Shown: positions 57,566 to 64,000 of the stretch, piece by piece
How the letters are laid out: every line of letters starts with the position of its first letter
Position numbering within the stretch: the stretch's first letter is position 1
Assembly: GCF_015221995.1 (NCBI RefSeq)
Contig: NZ_JADFFM010000002.1
Location: 1,736,001-1,800,000 of the forward strand
Direction: 5' to 3'
From: Mucilaginibacter boryungensis
GTDB taxonomy: Bacteria > Bacteroidota > Bacteroidia > Sphingobacteriales > Sphingobacteriaceae
DNA length: 64,000 nucleotides
The notes under the pieces: generated by a model
Databases searched by the model: none
What the model was told of the DNA's origin: nothing
The model's input: only the letters and a program-made list of their open reading frames with translations
Position numbers and translations under genes: made by a program

Positions 57566-57599
57566 ATATAACAAGTAAAATACATTGATAACAGCCCTG

Positions 57600-58157
57600 A
57601 TGCCAGATGAAAAGAACAGCCGTACCCTGCAAGCCATAAAGGCTTACGGTAAAAACCTGCTGTCGTTCATTCGCCGACGGGTGAAAACGGATGCCGATGC
57701 CGAAGACATTCTGCAGGATGTTTGGTACCAGCTAAGCGCGGTGGTAAACAGCGAACCCATTGAACAAACGGGCGCCTGGTTATATAAGGTAGCTACGAAT
57801 AAAATAACCGATAAGTATCGCAAAAAAACAGAGGCTTCATTAGATGATTTGTTTTTGGATGATAACGATGATGATGAAAGTGATAACTACCGGGCAATTT
57901 TATTAGCCGAGGCCAACACGCCCGAGACCGAATACCTGCGTAACCTGTTTTGGGAGCAATTATACATAGCGCTTGACGAATTGCCCGAAGAACAAAAGCA
58001 GGTATGGCTTTGGCAGGAAATGGAAGATATTACCTTCCAGGAAATTGCCGAAAGCACGGGTGTGCCTGTACAAACGCTGGTATCGCGCAAGCGTTATGCA
58101 GTGCTGCATTTACGCCAAAGGTTAAGACAATTGTATTTAGAAATTACACAATATTAA
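57600..58157 (+). CDS. ECF-type RNA polymerase sigma factor
   Basis: 185 residues from ATG at 57600; a TTG at 57585 is not preferred. Region 2 (DAEDILQDVWYQLSAVV, then GAWLYKVATNKITDKYR) is followed by an acidic linker (LDDNDDDESDN), then region 4 (LPEEQKQVWLWQEMEDITFQEIAESTGVP). It is followed after 10 bases by a CpxP/Spy-like membrane protein and then an HMA-like mini-protein, suggesting a small stress module. Confidence 0.92.
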   Translation: MPDEKNSRTLQAIKAYGKNLLSFIRRRVKTDADAEDILQDVWYQLSAVVNSEPIEQTGAWLYKVATNKITDKYRKKTEASLDDLFLDDNDDDESDNYRAILLAEANTPETEYLRNLFWEQLYIALDELPEEQKQVWLWQEMEDITFQEIAESTGVPVQTLVSRKRYAVLHLRQRLRQLYLEITQY

Positions 58158-58167
58158 AATTAAGAAA

Positions 58168-58581
58168 ATGAAAAGGATATTTTTTACCAGGCCGTACAAA
58201 TTTGTATTTATCCCCATTGGGGGGGCCGCTATTTTATCGCTGGTTAGCTTTATAGTGATGCAGCTTTGGAATAATTTACTGCCGGGCATATTGCATGTTA
58301 GTGCAATTACCTTTTGGCAGGCCATGGGCATATTTATTTTATGTAAGATATTGTTTGGCTTTGGCAAAGGCGGCCGCGGCTTTGGCGGCCCTGGCGGCGG
58401 GCCATGGATGCGCCGCAAAATGGAAGAGAAATTTAAGAACATGACCCCGGAAGAGCGCGAACGCTTTAAACAAAAAATGGGTGACCGCATGTGCCACTGG
58501 CGCGATTACAACCCGGATGTTAAGCACCCGTTTGACCATAATTGGGATGCCGGCCAGCCCAAAACAGAGGCTGCGGAATAA
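58168..58581 (+). CDS. small membrane protein with charged CpxP/Spy-like C-terminus, sigma-linked
   Basis: 137 residues. Two membrane helices (about 11-32 and 43-64) are followed by a glycine-rich segment (GKGGRGFGGPGGGP) and a helical MRRKMEEKFKNMTPEERERFKQKMGD region. The last part contains MCHWRDYNPD. The TPEERERF-type helix resembles periplasmic stress chaperones and DUF3106-type proteins, but the rest does not. It starts 10 bases after the sigma stop, so it is co-transcribed. Regulatory or effector role inferred. Confidence 0.6.
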   Translation: MKRIFFTRPYKFVFIPIGGAAILSLVSFIVMQLWNNLLPGILHVSAITFWQAMGIFILCKILFGFGKGGRGFGGPGGGPWMRRKMEEKFKNMTPEERERFKQKMGDRMCHWRDYNPDVKHPFDHNWDAGQPKTEAAE

Positions 58582-58646
58582 AAATTTATAAAAGCTTGTC
58601 CAGTTTTTACCAGTTCAGGCTATATACAGGTATAAATATTAAAAGT

Positions 58647-58862
58647 ATGGATGTATTAGTTTTTAAAACCGATGTAACCAGTAAAAGAAAAGTTGGTAAG
58701 GTGAATACCTTGCTAACTTCTTTTCCAACTATCCAGCAATGGAATTTCGACCTGGAAGATTGCGATAATATTTTGCGCATTGTATCCAACGGCCTTTCGC
58801 CGCGTAATATAGAATCGGCTTTGCAGAGGGCAGGCATTGGGTGCGAGGAATTGGCGTATTAA
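58647..58862 (+). CDS. HMA-like mini-protein lacking CxxC
   Basis: 71 residues from ATG at 58647. The pattern MDVLVFKTDV, a loop, then PTIQQWNFDLEDCDNILRIV and SPRNIESALQRAG looks like a ferredoxin-like HMA fold without the metal-binding CxxC. A single Cys lies in LEDCD and one near the end (IGCEEL). It sits 65 bases behind the CpxP-like gene. Function unknown, perhaps a copper-chaperone-fold partner; the upstream in-frame start at 58542 is rejected since it lies within the previous gene. Confidence 0.65.
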   Translation: MDVLVFKTDVTSKRKVGKVNTLLTSFPTIQQWNFDLEDCDNILRIVSNGLSPRNIESALQRAGIGCEELAY

Positions 58863-58870
58863 TGCCGTCT

Positions 58871-58951
58871 ACGTCATCCTGAACTTGTTTCAGGATCCCT
58901 CGGGACTGGTAACCGATATGATGGGATGCCGAAACAAGTTCGGCATGACGT
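58871..58951. repeat. palindromic intergenic repeat (element B)
   Basis: acgtcat (58871-58877) and atgacgt (58945-58951) are outer arms. The left gtcatcctgaacttgtttc pairs with the right gaaacaagttcggcatgac with a few mismatches, giving a long stem. The core tcctgaacttgtttcaggat is itself a short palindrome and is a widespread type of dispersed bacterial repeat. Confidence 0.8.
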
Positions 58952-58960
58952 TATTTAATA

Positions 58961-59440
58961 TTACCCATTCACCATCTTCACCAGCAACGCAATTTGCCCG
59001 GCATGATATATCTGGTGCTGAATAAAGCCGTATACCAATTCCTTGTAAGTAGTAACAGGTTCGTTGCCGCGCTTGTCGTCAATTTGTTCATCCCATTGTT
59101 CTTGGGGGAAATCGGTGATGATCTTAACCAGGTTAACATTGGCCAGCTTCAGGTCGTCTATCCAGTCGGACCATTTCTTCTCATCGGGTGCGCCGGTTGG
59201 TGGCCAGTCGCCGCTTGATGGCACCCCGGCTGTCATACCATTCAGCCTGTCCATCACTTCTTCCGTCCAGCTCAGCATGTGCAGTAATATTTCAGCCACA
59301 TTATGCGCTGCCCGCGATGGCTTCTCGTAAGCCGAATCAAAAGTTATCCGGTCCAGGATGTTGTAAATAGGGTCGCCATACCAGGGTTGTCCCGACATTA
59401 CTTTTTCAAATTCCTGTACTAAATTCTCTCCTGTTTTCAT
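58961..59440 (-). CDS. DinB family protein
   Basis: 159 residues, a four-helix bundle. The His residues for metal binding appear in AAHNVAEILLHMLSW and in FIQHQIYHAGQIALL (Q-H-x-x-x-H). The family includes thiol-transfer and metal-dependent enzymes. Its ATG overlaps the stop of the flavoprotein gene by four bases, so it is translationally coupled. Substrate unknown. Confidence 0.9.
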   Translation of the reverse strand: MKTGENLVQEFEKVMSGQPWYGDPIYNILDRITFDSAYEKPSRAAHNVAEILLHMLSWTEEVMDRLNGMTAGVPSSGDWPPTGAPDEKKWSDWIDDLKLANVNLVKIITDFPQEQWDEQIDDKRGNEPVTTYKELVYGFIQHQIYHAGQIALLVKMVNG

Positions 59441-60987
59441 GCTATTAGTTTTGTTGCCGCTACGGCGCAGTTAATACCATCAATAGCAGCAGAAATAATG
59501 CCACCTGCATAGCCCGCGCCTTCGCCGCAGGGAAATAAACCTTTTATCTGCGGATGTTCTAATGTTTCTTTATCGCGCGGTATTTTTATAGGCGATGAGG
59601 TACGCGACTCCACCCCTACCAATATCGCTTCGTTTGTGTAATAACCTTTCATTTTTTTGCCGAATGCCGGTAAGGCTTTGCGTAAGCGCTCGTTAATCCA
59701 GCCGGGTAACACTTCTTTTAACTCCACGCTTTTAGTTCCGGGCAGGTACGAATTTTTAGGCAAGTCTTTAGATAAACGGCCTTCCACAAAATCAACCATG
59801 CGCTGACCAGGGGCTACCAGCCTGCCACCACCTGCCGCGAAAGCGGCCTGCTCTACCTGTTTTTGAAAGTTGAGCAGTTTGAAGGGATCGGCATTATCGC
59901 CTGCAACGTCCTCTAAGTTTATTTGTACTACCGTGCCAGAGTTAGCGTAAGGGTTGTTTCGTTTTGATGGACTCCAGCCATTCACCACAATTTCACCGGG
60001 TTCTGTGGAGCATGGTGCAATAATACCGCCCGGGCACATGCAAAACGAGAATACGCCCCGGCCTTCTACCTGCTCTACCAAACTATAGTAGCTGGGCGGC
60101 AGGTATTCACCCCGAGCGTCGCAATGGTATTGGGCCCGGTCGATGATCTGCTGAGGATGCTCGATCCGTACCCCCAATGCGAAGGGTTTGGCTTCGATCA
60201 GTATGTTTTGGTGTTGCAGCATTTCAAATATATCCCGCGCCGAGTGGCCGGTGGCCAGTACAACCGCATCTGCTTTAAGGCTTTCACTTGTTGCTGTTTT
60301 TACACCTTTTATTTTACCAAGCTCAACAATAAGCGAAGTTACTTTAGTATCGAACAGTACCTCGCCGCCTGCGTTCAAAATGGTTTCGCGCATGCTGGTA
60401 ATAATCTGCGGCAGTTTGTTAGTGCCAATATGCGGACGGGCATCAACCAAAATATCTTCGGTTGCGCCGTGTGCTACAAACATTTTTAATACGGTATTCA
60501 CATCGCCCCGCTTCGTGCTGCGGGTATACAGTTTACCGTCGGAATATGTCCCGGCGCCACCCTCGCCAAAGCAGTAGTTGGATTCGGGGTTCACAATGCC
60601 TTGTTTATTAATGTCAGCCAGGTCGCGGCGGCGCTGTTTCACATCCTTGCCGCGCTCGATAACGATGGGCTTGAAACCCATGCCTATGCATTGAAGTGCC
60701 GCAAATAGTCCCGCCGGACCCGCACCCACAATTATTACCGCTTTGGCATCCTTTACATTTGGATATTGGACGGTATAATGCTCAATCTGGAAAGGCTCAT
60801 CGATAAAAACCCGTACCTGCATGCGGTATACCACTTTGCGACCGCGCGCATCAATAGAGCGCTTTAAAATTTTAATGCCCGTAATACGGTTAACAGGAAT
60901 GTGTAATTGCAATGAAGCTTGTTTGGCAATAGCGGCTTCATTCTCGTGCACCTCGGGGGCGCAAACTATTTCGGTTTCTTTGATCAT
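59437..60987 (-). CDS. FAD-dependent dehydrogenase, COG2509 type
   Basis: 516 residues. The N-terminal ~80 residues form a separate domain; VIIVGAGPAGLFAALQC (GxGxxG at 88-93) binds FAD. Other COG2509-type segments are NYCFGEGGAGTYSDGKLYTR, ALGVRIEHPQQIIDRAQY, CMCPGGIIAPCSTEPGEIVVNG and PCGEGAGYAGGIISAAIDGINCA. Substrate unknown. It begins after a promoter box and hairpin, and overlaps the downstream DinB gene. Confidence 0.92.
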   Translation of the reverse strand: MIKETEIVCAPEVHENEAAIAKQASLQLHIPVNRITGIKILKRSIDARGRKVVYRMQVRVFIDEPFQIEHYTVQYPNVKDAKAVIIVGAGPAGLFAALQCIGMGFKPIVIERGKDVKQRRRDLADINKQGIVNPESNYCFGEGGAGTYSDGKLYTRSTKRGDVNTVLKMFVAHGATEDILVDARPHIGTNKLPQIITSMRETILNAGGEVLFDTKVTSLIVELGKIKGVKTATSESLKADAVVLATGHSARDIFEMLQHQNILIEAKPFALGVRIEHPQQIIDRAQYHCDARGEYLPPSYYSLVEQVEGRGVFSFCMCPGGIIAPCSTEPGEIVVNGWSPSKRNNPYANSGTVVQINLEDVAGDNADPFKLLNFQKQVEQAAFAAGGGRLVAPGQRMVDFVEGRLSKDLPKNSYLPGTKSVELKEVLPGWINERLRKALPAFGKKMKGYYTNEAILVGVESRTSSPIKIPRDKETLEHPQIKGLFPCGEGAGYAGGIISAAIDGINCAVAATKLIA

Positions 60988-61017
60988 GATGTTGCCGGGT
61001 TTTTATCCCGGATAGGG

Positions 61018-61025
61018 CAAAGGTA
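61018..61025 (-). promoter_or_regulatory. -7 box of the flavoprotein-DinB operon
   Basis: Minus strand TACCTTTG fits the consensus, 30 bases before the ATG. A short hairpin (60995-60999 with 61007-61011, ccggg/cccgg) would lie in the transcript leader. Confidence 0.5.
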
Positions 61026-61102
61026 ATGAAGCCCTACTAAATCTTCCCTAAAGAGAAGACTTTAAAATAAAAAACAATATTCCCTCTTTACGGGATTTAA
61101 CC

Positions 61103-61110
61103 GCCCATCC
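61103..61110 (+). promoter_or_regulatory. GCCCATCC motif upstream of the third ECF sigma gene
   Basis: The same 8-mer as at 57548, preceded by taacc and followed by ccgtacg, about 130 bases before the preferred ATG. AAC-N10-CGTA is close to ECF-type promoter elements. Significance uncertain. Confidence 0.3.
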
Positions 61111-61239
61111 CCGTACGCCTACTGTCCGCTACCGAACAGTAATTATAACTAATAAAAATACATCATTCTGATTATCAGCATGTTTTATAAACGGCGTCAA
61201 TTTTGGCATGGAGATACCAAACAACAATACAATATCACC

Positions 61240-61797
61240 ATGACTACCGACGACAAATTAAAACAGATATGGGCGGGCTGCTTAAATAACGAGCGCAAAC
61301 AGGAAGAACTGTTTTATAAAACTCTTGCCCCGCGGATGATGGCCGTGTGCATGCGTTATGCACATGACCGCGATGAGGCGCAGGATATTTTGCAGGAGGG
61401 TTTTATTAAGGCCTTCAAAAATCGTCAGTACTATCGTGGCGAGGGCAGTTTGGAAGGTTGGGTGCGCCGTATAATGGTGCATGCCGCTATTTCGCGCTAC
61501 CGCAAAACTAAACCTGTTGTTTTGTGTGATGAAATGAGCACCGAAACCTTTTCGGGCACCTATAATTATGATGGGTTGGAAACGCAGGACCTGATGCGCA
61601 TCATCCGCCAGTTGCCGGATACCTATCGCAGTGTATTTAATATGTATGCTATTGAAGGATACAGCCACCAGGAAATTGGCAGCGCGTTGGGTATGTCGGA
61701 GTTGTTATCACGCACCACGCTTTGCCGTGCACGTACCATCTTGAAAAATAAGCTTACCAGGTTAAACAAGGCCGAGGTTTACCGCATGGCTATGTAA
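61240..61797 (+). CDS. ECF-type RNA polymerase sigma factor
   Basis: 185 residues from ATG at 61240, the start of the usual TTDDKLKQIWAGC; an ATG at 61180 would add 20 basic residues. Region 2 (DEAQDILQEGFIKAFKN, then LEGWVRRIMVHAAISRYRK) and region 4 (LPDTYRSVFNMYAIEGYSHQEIGSALGM) are clear. No anti-sigma or membrane gene follows, so control is unknown. Next is a PfpI-like gene, 79 bases on. Confidence 0.92.
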   Translation: MTTDDKLKQIWAGCLNNERKQEELFYKTLAPRMMAVCMRYAHDRDEAQDILQEGFIKAFKNRQYYRGEGSLEGWVRRIMVHAAISRYRKTKPVVLCDEMSTETFSGTYNYDGLETQDLMRIIRQLPDTYRSVFNMYAIEGYSHQEIGSALGMSELLSRTTLCRARTILKNKLTRLNKAEVYRMAM

Positions 61798-61876
61798 AAG
61801 TATAGCGGCCTATTTTAACTTTCCTAAAACCATAATTTTTTACGGCTGTAGTTTATATACATTAAAAGTAAATATT

Positions 61877-62428
61877 ATGGCCAGTTTAAGTGAAAAAAAA
61901 GTAGCCATCCTAACTGAGGAAGGCTTTGAGCAGGTGGAACTAACCAGCCCTAAAAAAGCATTAGAAGCAGCCGGTGCAACCGTGCATGTCATATCACCCC
62001 GCAGCGGAAAAATAAAAGCTTGGGATACAGATAAATGGGGCATTGAAATTGACGTGGATAAAACACTTGATAGCGTTAGTCCGGACGATTATGATGCCCT
62101 TGTACTGCCCGGTGGGGTAATGAATCCTGATAAATTACGCCAAAATAAATCGGCCGTAGCTTTTGTGTCGGCATTTTTGGATGAAAGCAAGCCTGTAGCC
62201 GCCATTTGTCACGGGCCACAGATGCTGATTGAAACCGGACTAATTGGCGGACGCACTTTAACCTCGTTCCCATCGCTGCAAACCGATATAAAAAATGCCG
62301 GCGGCCATTGGATAGATGAGGAAGTGGTGGTTGACAACGGATTGGTAACCAGCCGCCGCCCTGACGATTTGCCGGCATTTAATAAGAAAGCGATAGAAGA
62401 AATTGCCGAAGGCGTACATGCCTTATAA
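61877..62428 (+). CDS. DJ-1/PfpI-type protein (class I glutamine amidotransferase-like fold)
   Basis: 183 residues. A flavodoxin-like core with EEGFEQVELTSPKKAL (Glu17), DYDALVLPGGVMNPDKLR and the nucleophile elbow AAICHGPQML (Cys111, His112). Family members include chaperones, glyoxalases and stress proteins; exact activity unknown. It ends in a strong terminator. Confidence 0.92.
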   Translation: MASLSEKKVAILTEEGFEQVELTSPKKALEAAGATVHVISPRSGKIKAWDTDKWGIEIDVDKTLDSVSPDDYDALVLPGGVMNPDKLRQNKSAVAFVSAFLDESKPVAAICHGPQMLIETGLIGGRTLTSFPSLQTDIKNAGGHWIDEEVVVDNGLVTSRRPDDLPAFNKKAIEEIAEGVHAL

Positions 62429-62448
62429 GATCATTTACAATCACCGAC

Positions 62449-62486
62449 AAAGCATCCTGTGGAAACAAACAGGGTGCTTTTTTTTT
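62449..62486 (+). terminator. terminator after the PfpI-like gene
   Basis: A 12-bp stem aaagcatcctgt/acagggtgcttt (one mismatch) with an 8-base loop is followed by six more T, 21 bases after the stop codon. Confidence 0.9.
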
Positions 62487-62540
62487 AATAGACCCACCCA
62501 ACTTGTTCCGATAACAGGGTAGCTCATATCCTGACATTTA

Positions 62541-62583
62541 TGTATGTATTAATCGCCGTTTGGTAAAATGGTTGGTACATACA
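62541..62583. promoter_or_regulatory. 8-bp inverted half-sites upstream of the MarR gene
   Basis: TGTATGTA (62541-62548) and its exact complement TACATACA (62576-62583) are separated by 27 bases that include TTTG. It might be a MarR autoregulation site and overlap the promoter. It is weak on its own. Confidence 0.35.
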
Positions 62584-62623
62584 ACTATCTGTAAAGCCTA
62601 CTATTATATATTCGCTTATTATA

Positions 62624-63088
62624 ATGGAAATAACAGAACCCATATCGCGTAAACTTATTCATTTAGGTAAGGTGTATTTAAATGTTTTATCTAAACGGGT
62701 AGATCATTTAGGCATTAACCGTTACTGGTATATTTTATCGCTGATACATGCCAACAACGGATTGTTAACGCAAAAAGAGTTGGCGGCCAGGTTGGGGAAG
62801 GATAAATCGGCCATGGTAAACATTATCGATTTTTTAACAGAACGGGGATATGTTTATAGAGAAATTAACCCGGCCGACCGCAGGCAGCATTTATTAAAGG
62901 TAACAGAAAAGGCAGGGAATGCCGTCCCTGAAATTGTGGCCGCTTTTGAAGCCATTAATAAAACAGCGGCCACTGATATATTACCGGCCGAGATGGAAAT
63001 ATTTAACCGCGTATTGTTGAAAATGGAAGAAAACCTAAAACCTTACGCTACCGAAGAAATGAATATAAAATTAAACCTAAATAAGTAA
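62624..63088 (+). CDS. MarR family transcriptional regulator
   Basis: 154 residues with the winged helix LTQKELAARLGKDKSAMVNIIDFLTERGYVYREINPADRRQHLLKVT, the classic MarR wing. It sits 10 bases before the RND adaptor gene on the same strand, so it likely regulates and is co-transcribed with the efflux genes, possibly responding to an amphipathic or aromatic compound. Confidence 0.93.
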   Translation: MEITEPISRKLIHLGKVYLNVLSKRVDHLGINRYWYILSLIHANNGLLTQKELAARLGKDKSAMVNIIDFLTERGYVYREINPADRRQHLLKVTEKAGNAVPEIVAAFEAINKTAATDILPAEMEIFNRVLLKMEENLKPYATEEMNIKLNLNK

Positions 63089-63098
63089 ATACCCATAT

Positions 63099-64000
63099 AT
63101 GAAGATCAGGTACATAGCATTTATAATTATTGGCTTAATTGTGTGCTTTTTAATTTACAACAAGCTTTGGGGTTCTAAGGCTAAAGAAGCCCAGGCCATG
63201 GGCGCAACCAAAGGTAAGGGCAAAAGGAAAAGTGGCCCTATCCCCGTTAAGGTGATGATTGTTAAGGACACCATTGTAATTAATAATATTGATGTTACCG
63301 GATCTATTGATGCCAACGAAAAGGTAAGCCTGATCAGTCAGACAGCGGGCAATATAACGGGTATTTATTTTAAAGAAGGCAGCCATGTAAGTAAAGGCCA
63401 GCTACTGGTTAAAGTTTACAACCAGGACCTGCAGGCCTCGTTACAGCAAAACCAGTACCAGGTAGCCTTAGCTAAAGAAACGGAATATCGTAATAAGGTA
63501 TTGCTTCAAAAGGAAGCCATAAGCAAGGAAGAGTACGAAACATCGCTAACTAACCTTAACTCGTTAAAATCCCAGGCGGATATGATCAAAGCGCAGATAT
63601 CGCGTACCGAGATCAGGGCACCATTTTCGGGCACTATTGGTTTGCGCAATGTTAGTCCGGGTGGTTACCTGTCACCCTCAACATCCATTGCTACACTTGT
63701 AAATATCGATCCTGCTAAACTTACCTTTTCTGTTCCCGAACGCTACCTGCCTTTAATTCAAAAAGGAAGTAAAATTAATTTCACGGTGGCAAGTTCGTCC
63801 AAAACTTTCCAGGCTAAAGTTTATGCTATTGAGCCGGCTATTGATGTTACATCGCGCACCATCACCGTGCGGGCCGAAGCGCCAAACCCTAAAGACGAGC
63901 TTACTGCCGGCAGCTTCGCCAAAATAAACCTGACGCTGGACCAGATACCTAAAACCATTATGGTACCAACCGAATGTGTGATACCCGATTTGAAAAGCAG
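63099..64000 (+). CDS. RND efflux periplasmic adaptor (HlyD/MFP family), 5' part only
   Basis: ATG at 63099 opens a frame running off the window (300 codons seen). One N-terminal membrane helix (about 4-21) is followed by a basic linker, then the lipoyl half-domain (GNITGIYFKEGSHVSKGQLLVKV), a coiled-coil hairpin with EAISKEEYETSLTNL, the second lipoyl half (ISRTEIRAPFSGTIGLRNVSPGG) and a beta-barrel domain (VDVTSRTITVRAEAPNP-like). It would link an RND inner-membrane pump, presumably encoded just past the window, to an outer-membrane channel. Confidence 0.93.
   Translation, partial: MKIRYIAFIIIGLIVCFLIYNKLWGSKAKEAQAMGATKGKGKRKSGPIPVKVMIVKDTIVINNIDVTGSIDANEKVSLISQTAGNITGIYFKEGSHVSKGQLLVKVYNQDLQASLQQNQYQVALAKETEYRNKVLLQKEAISKEEYETSLTNLNSLKSQADMIKAQISRTEIRAPFSGTIGLRNVSPGGYLSPSTSIATLVNIDPAKLTFSVPERYLPLIQKGSKINFTVASSSKTFQAKVYAIEPAIDVTSRTITVRAEAPNPKDELTAGSFAKINLTLDQIPKTIMVPTECVIPDLKS

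Noticed and set aside
57585..57599. TTG start for the sigma factor
   Set aside because: An ATG five codons later gives the usual start with no loss of domain.
1..64000. tRNA, rRNA, insertion sequence, integrase or phage genes
   Set aside because: None could be supported on reading both strands; palindromic repeats occur without a transposase in this window.

Overview
The window looks like chromosome from a member of the Bacteroidota, most probably family Sphingobacteriaceae (Mucilaginibacter/Pedobacter-like). Evidence: a type IX secretion (T9SS) gliding-motility C-terminal domain on a giant surface protein, TonB-receptor-like outer-membrane barrels with carboxypeptidase-type N-terminal domains, DUF5686/DUF5916/DUF3078/DUF4142/BT_3928-type proteins, several ECF sigma factors, and recurrent TAnnTTTG promoter boxes of the Bacteroidota type. 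The genus is an inference. I saw no rRNA, tRNA, CRISPR array, transposase or prophage gene.

Layout. 1-181 is the tail of a RibD/dihydrofolate-reductase-like gene. 344-12028 (minus) is one giant gene of 3894 codons encoding a secreted adhesin-like protein built from three classes of tandem Ig/PKD-like repeats, including 21 copies of exactly 92 residues. 12-18.7 kb holds EF-P, a GH28 pectinase-like enzyme, an ECF sigma operon, a cyclophilin, a metal-linked pair (HMA-AraC regulator plus HMA-MauE membrane protein) and a PF03640-type lipoprotein. 18.9-26.4 kb has small exported proteins, Ffh, an HxxxH-type exported protein, a DUF5916 barrel protein and a DUF3078 protein. 26.4-28.1 kb is an ECF42-type sigma factor with its DGPF/YCII partner. 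28.2-31.1 kb is a carboxypeptidase-like-domain protein followed by an operon of O-methyltransferase and two glucosaminidases. 31.1-33.5 kb is feoAB with a near-ideal promoter. 33.6-42.6 kb contains two barrel proteins flanking a gcvH-vanZ-small lipoprotein operon, a DUF4142 lipoprotein, an oxidoreductase and a thioredoxin-fold protein. 42.7-57.4 kb is mostly housekeeping: RarA, DNA glycosylase, YihY, FolP, BT_3928/permease/shikimate kinase operon, DUF5686, RsmF-type methyltransferase, NlpC/P60 lipoprotein, CoA-binding protein, nitrilase. 57.6-64 kb has two more ECF sigma genes, an HMA-like mini-protein, a DinB protein with a COG2509 flavoprotein, a PfpI-like protein, and a MarR regulator leading into a truncated RND-efflux adaptor gene.

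The most unusual object is the adhesin gene. Its 276-bp repeats are perfectly in register, and a block of about five repeats recurs at an offset of exactly 4140 bp (15 repeats), a higher-order structure that suggests recombinational expansion. Other points of interest: a 35-residue lipoprotein gene overlapping the end of vanZ, a perfect 19-bp palindrome upstream of an outer-membrane barrel gene, a strong hairpin between the DGPF gene and its sigma factor, and at least four families of palindromic intergenic repeats. Gene starts were re-chosen wherever the longest reading frame used an unlikely upstream start. No gene-free stretch exceeds about 250 bases.
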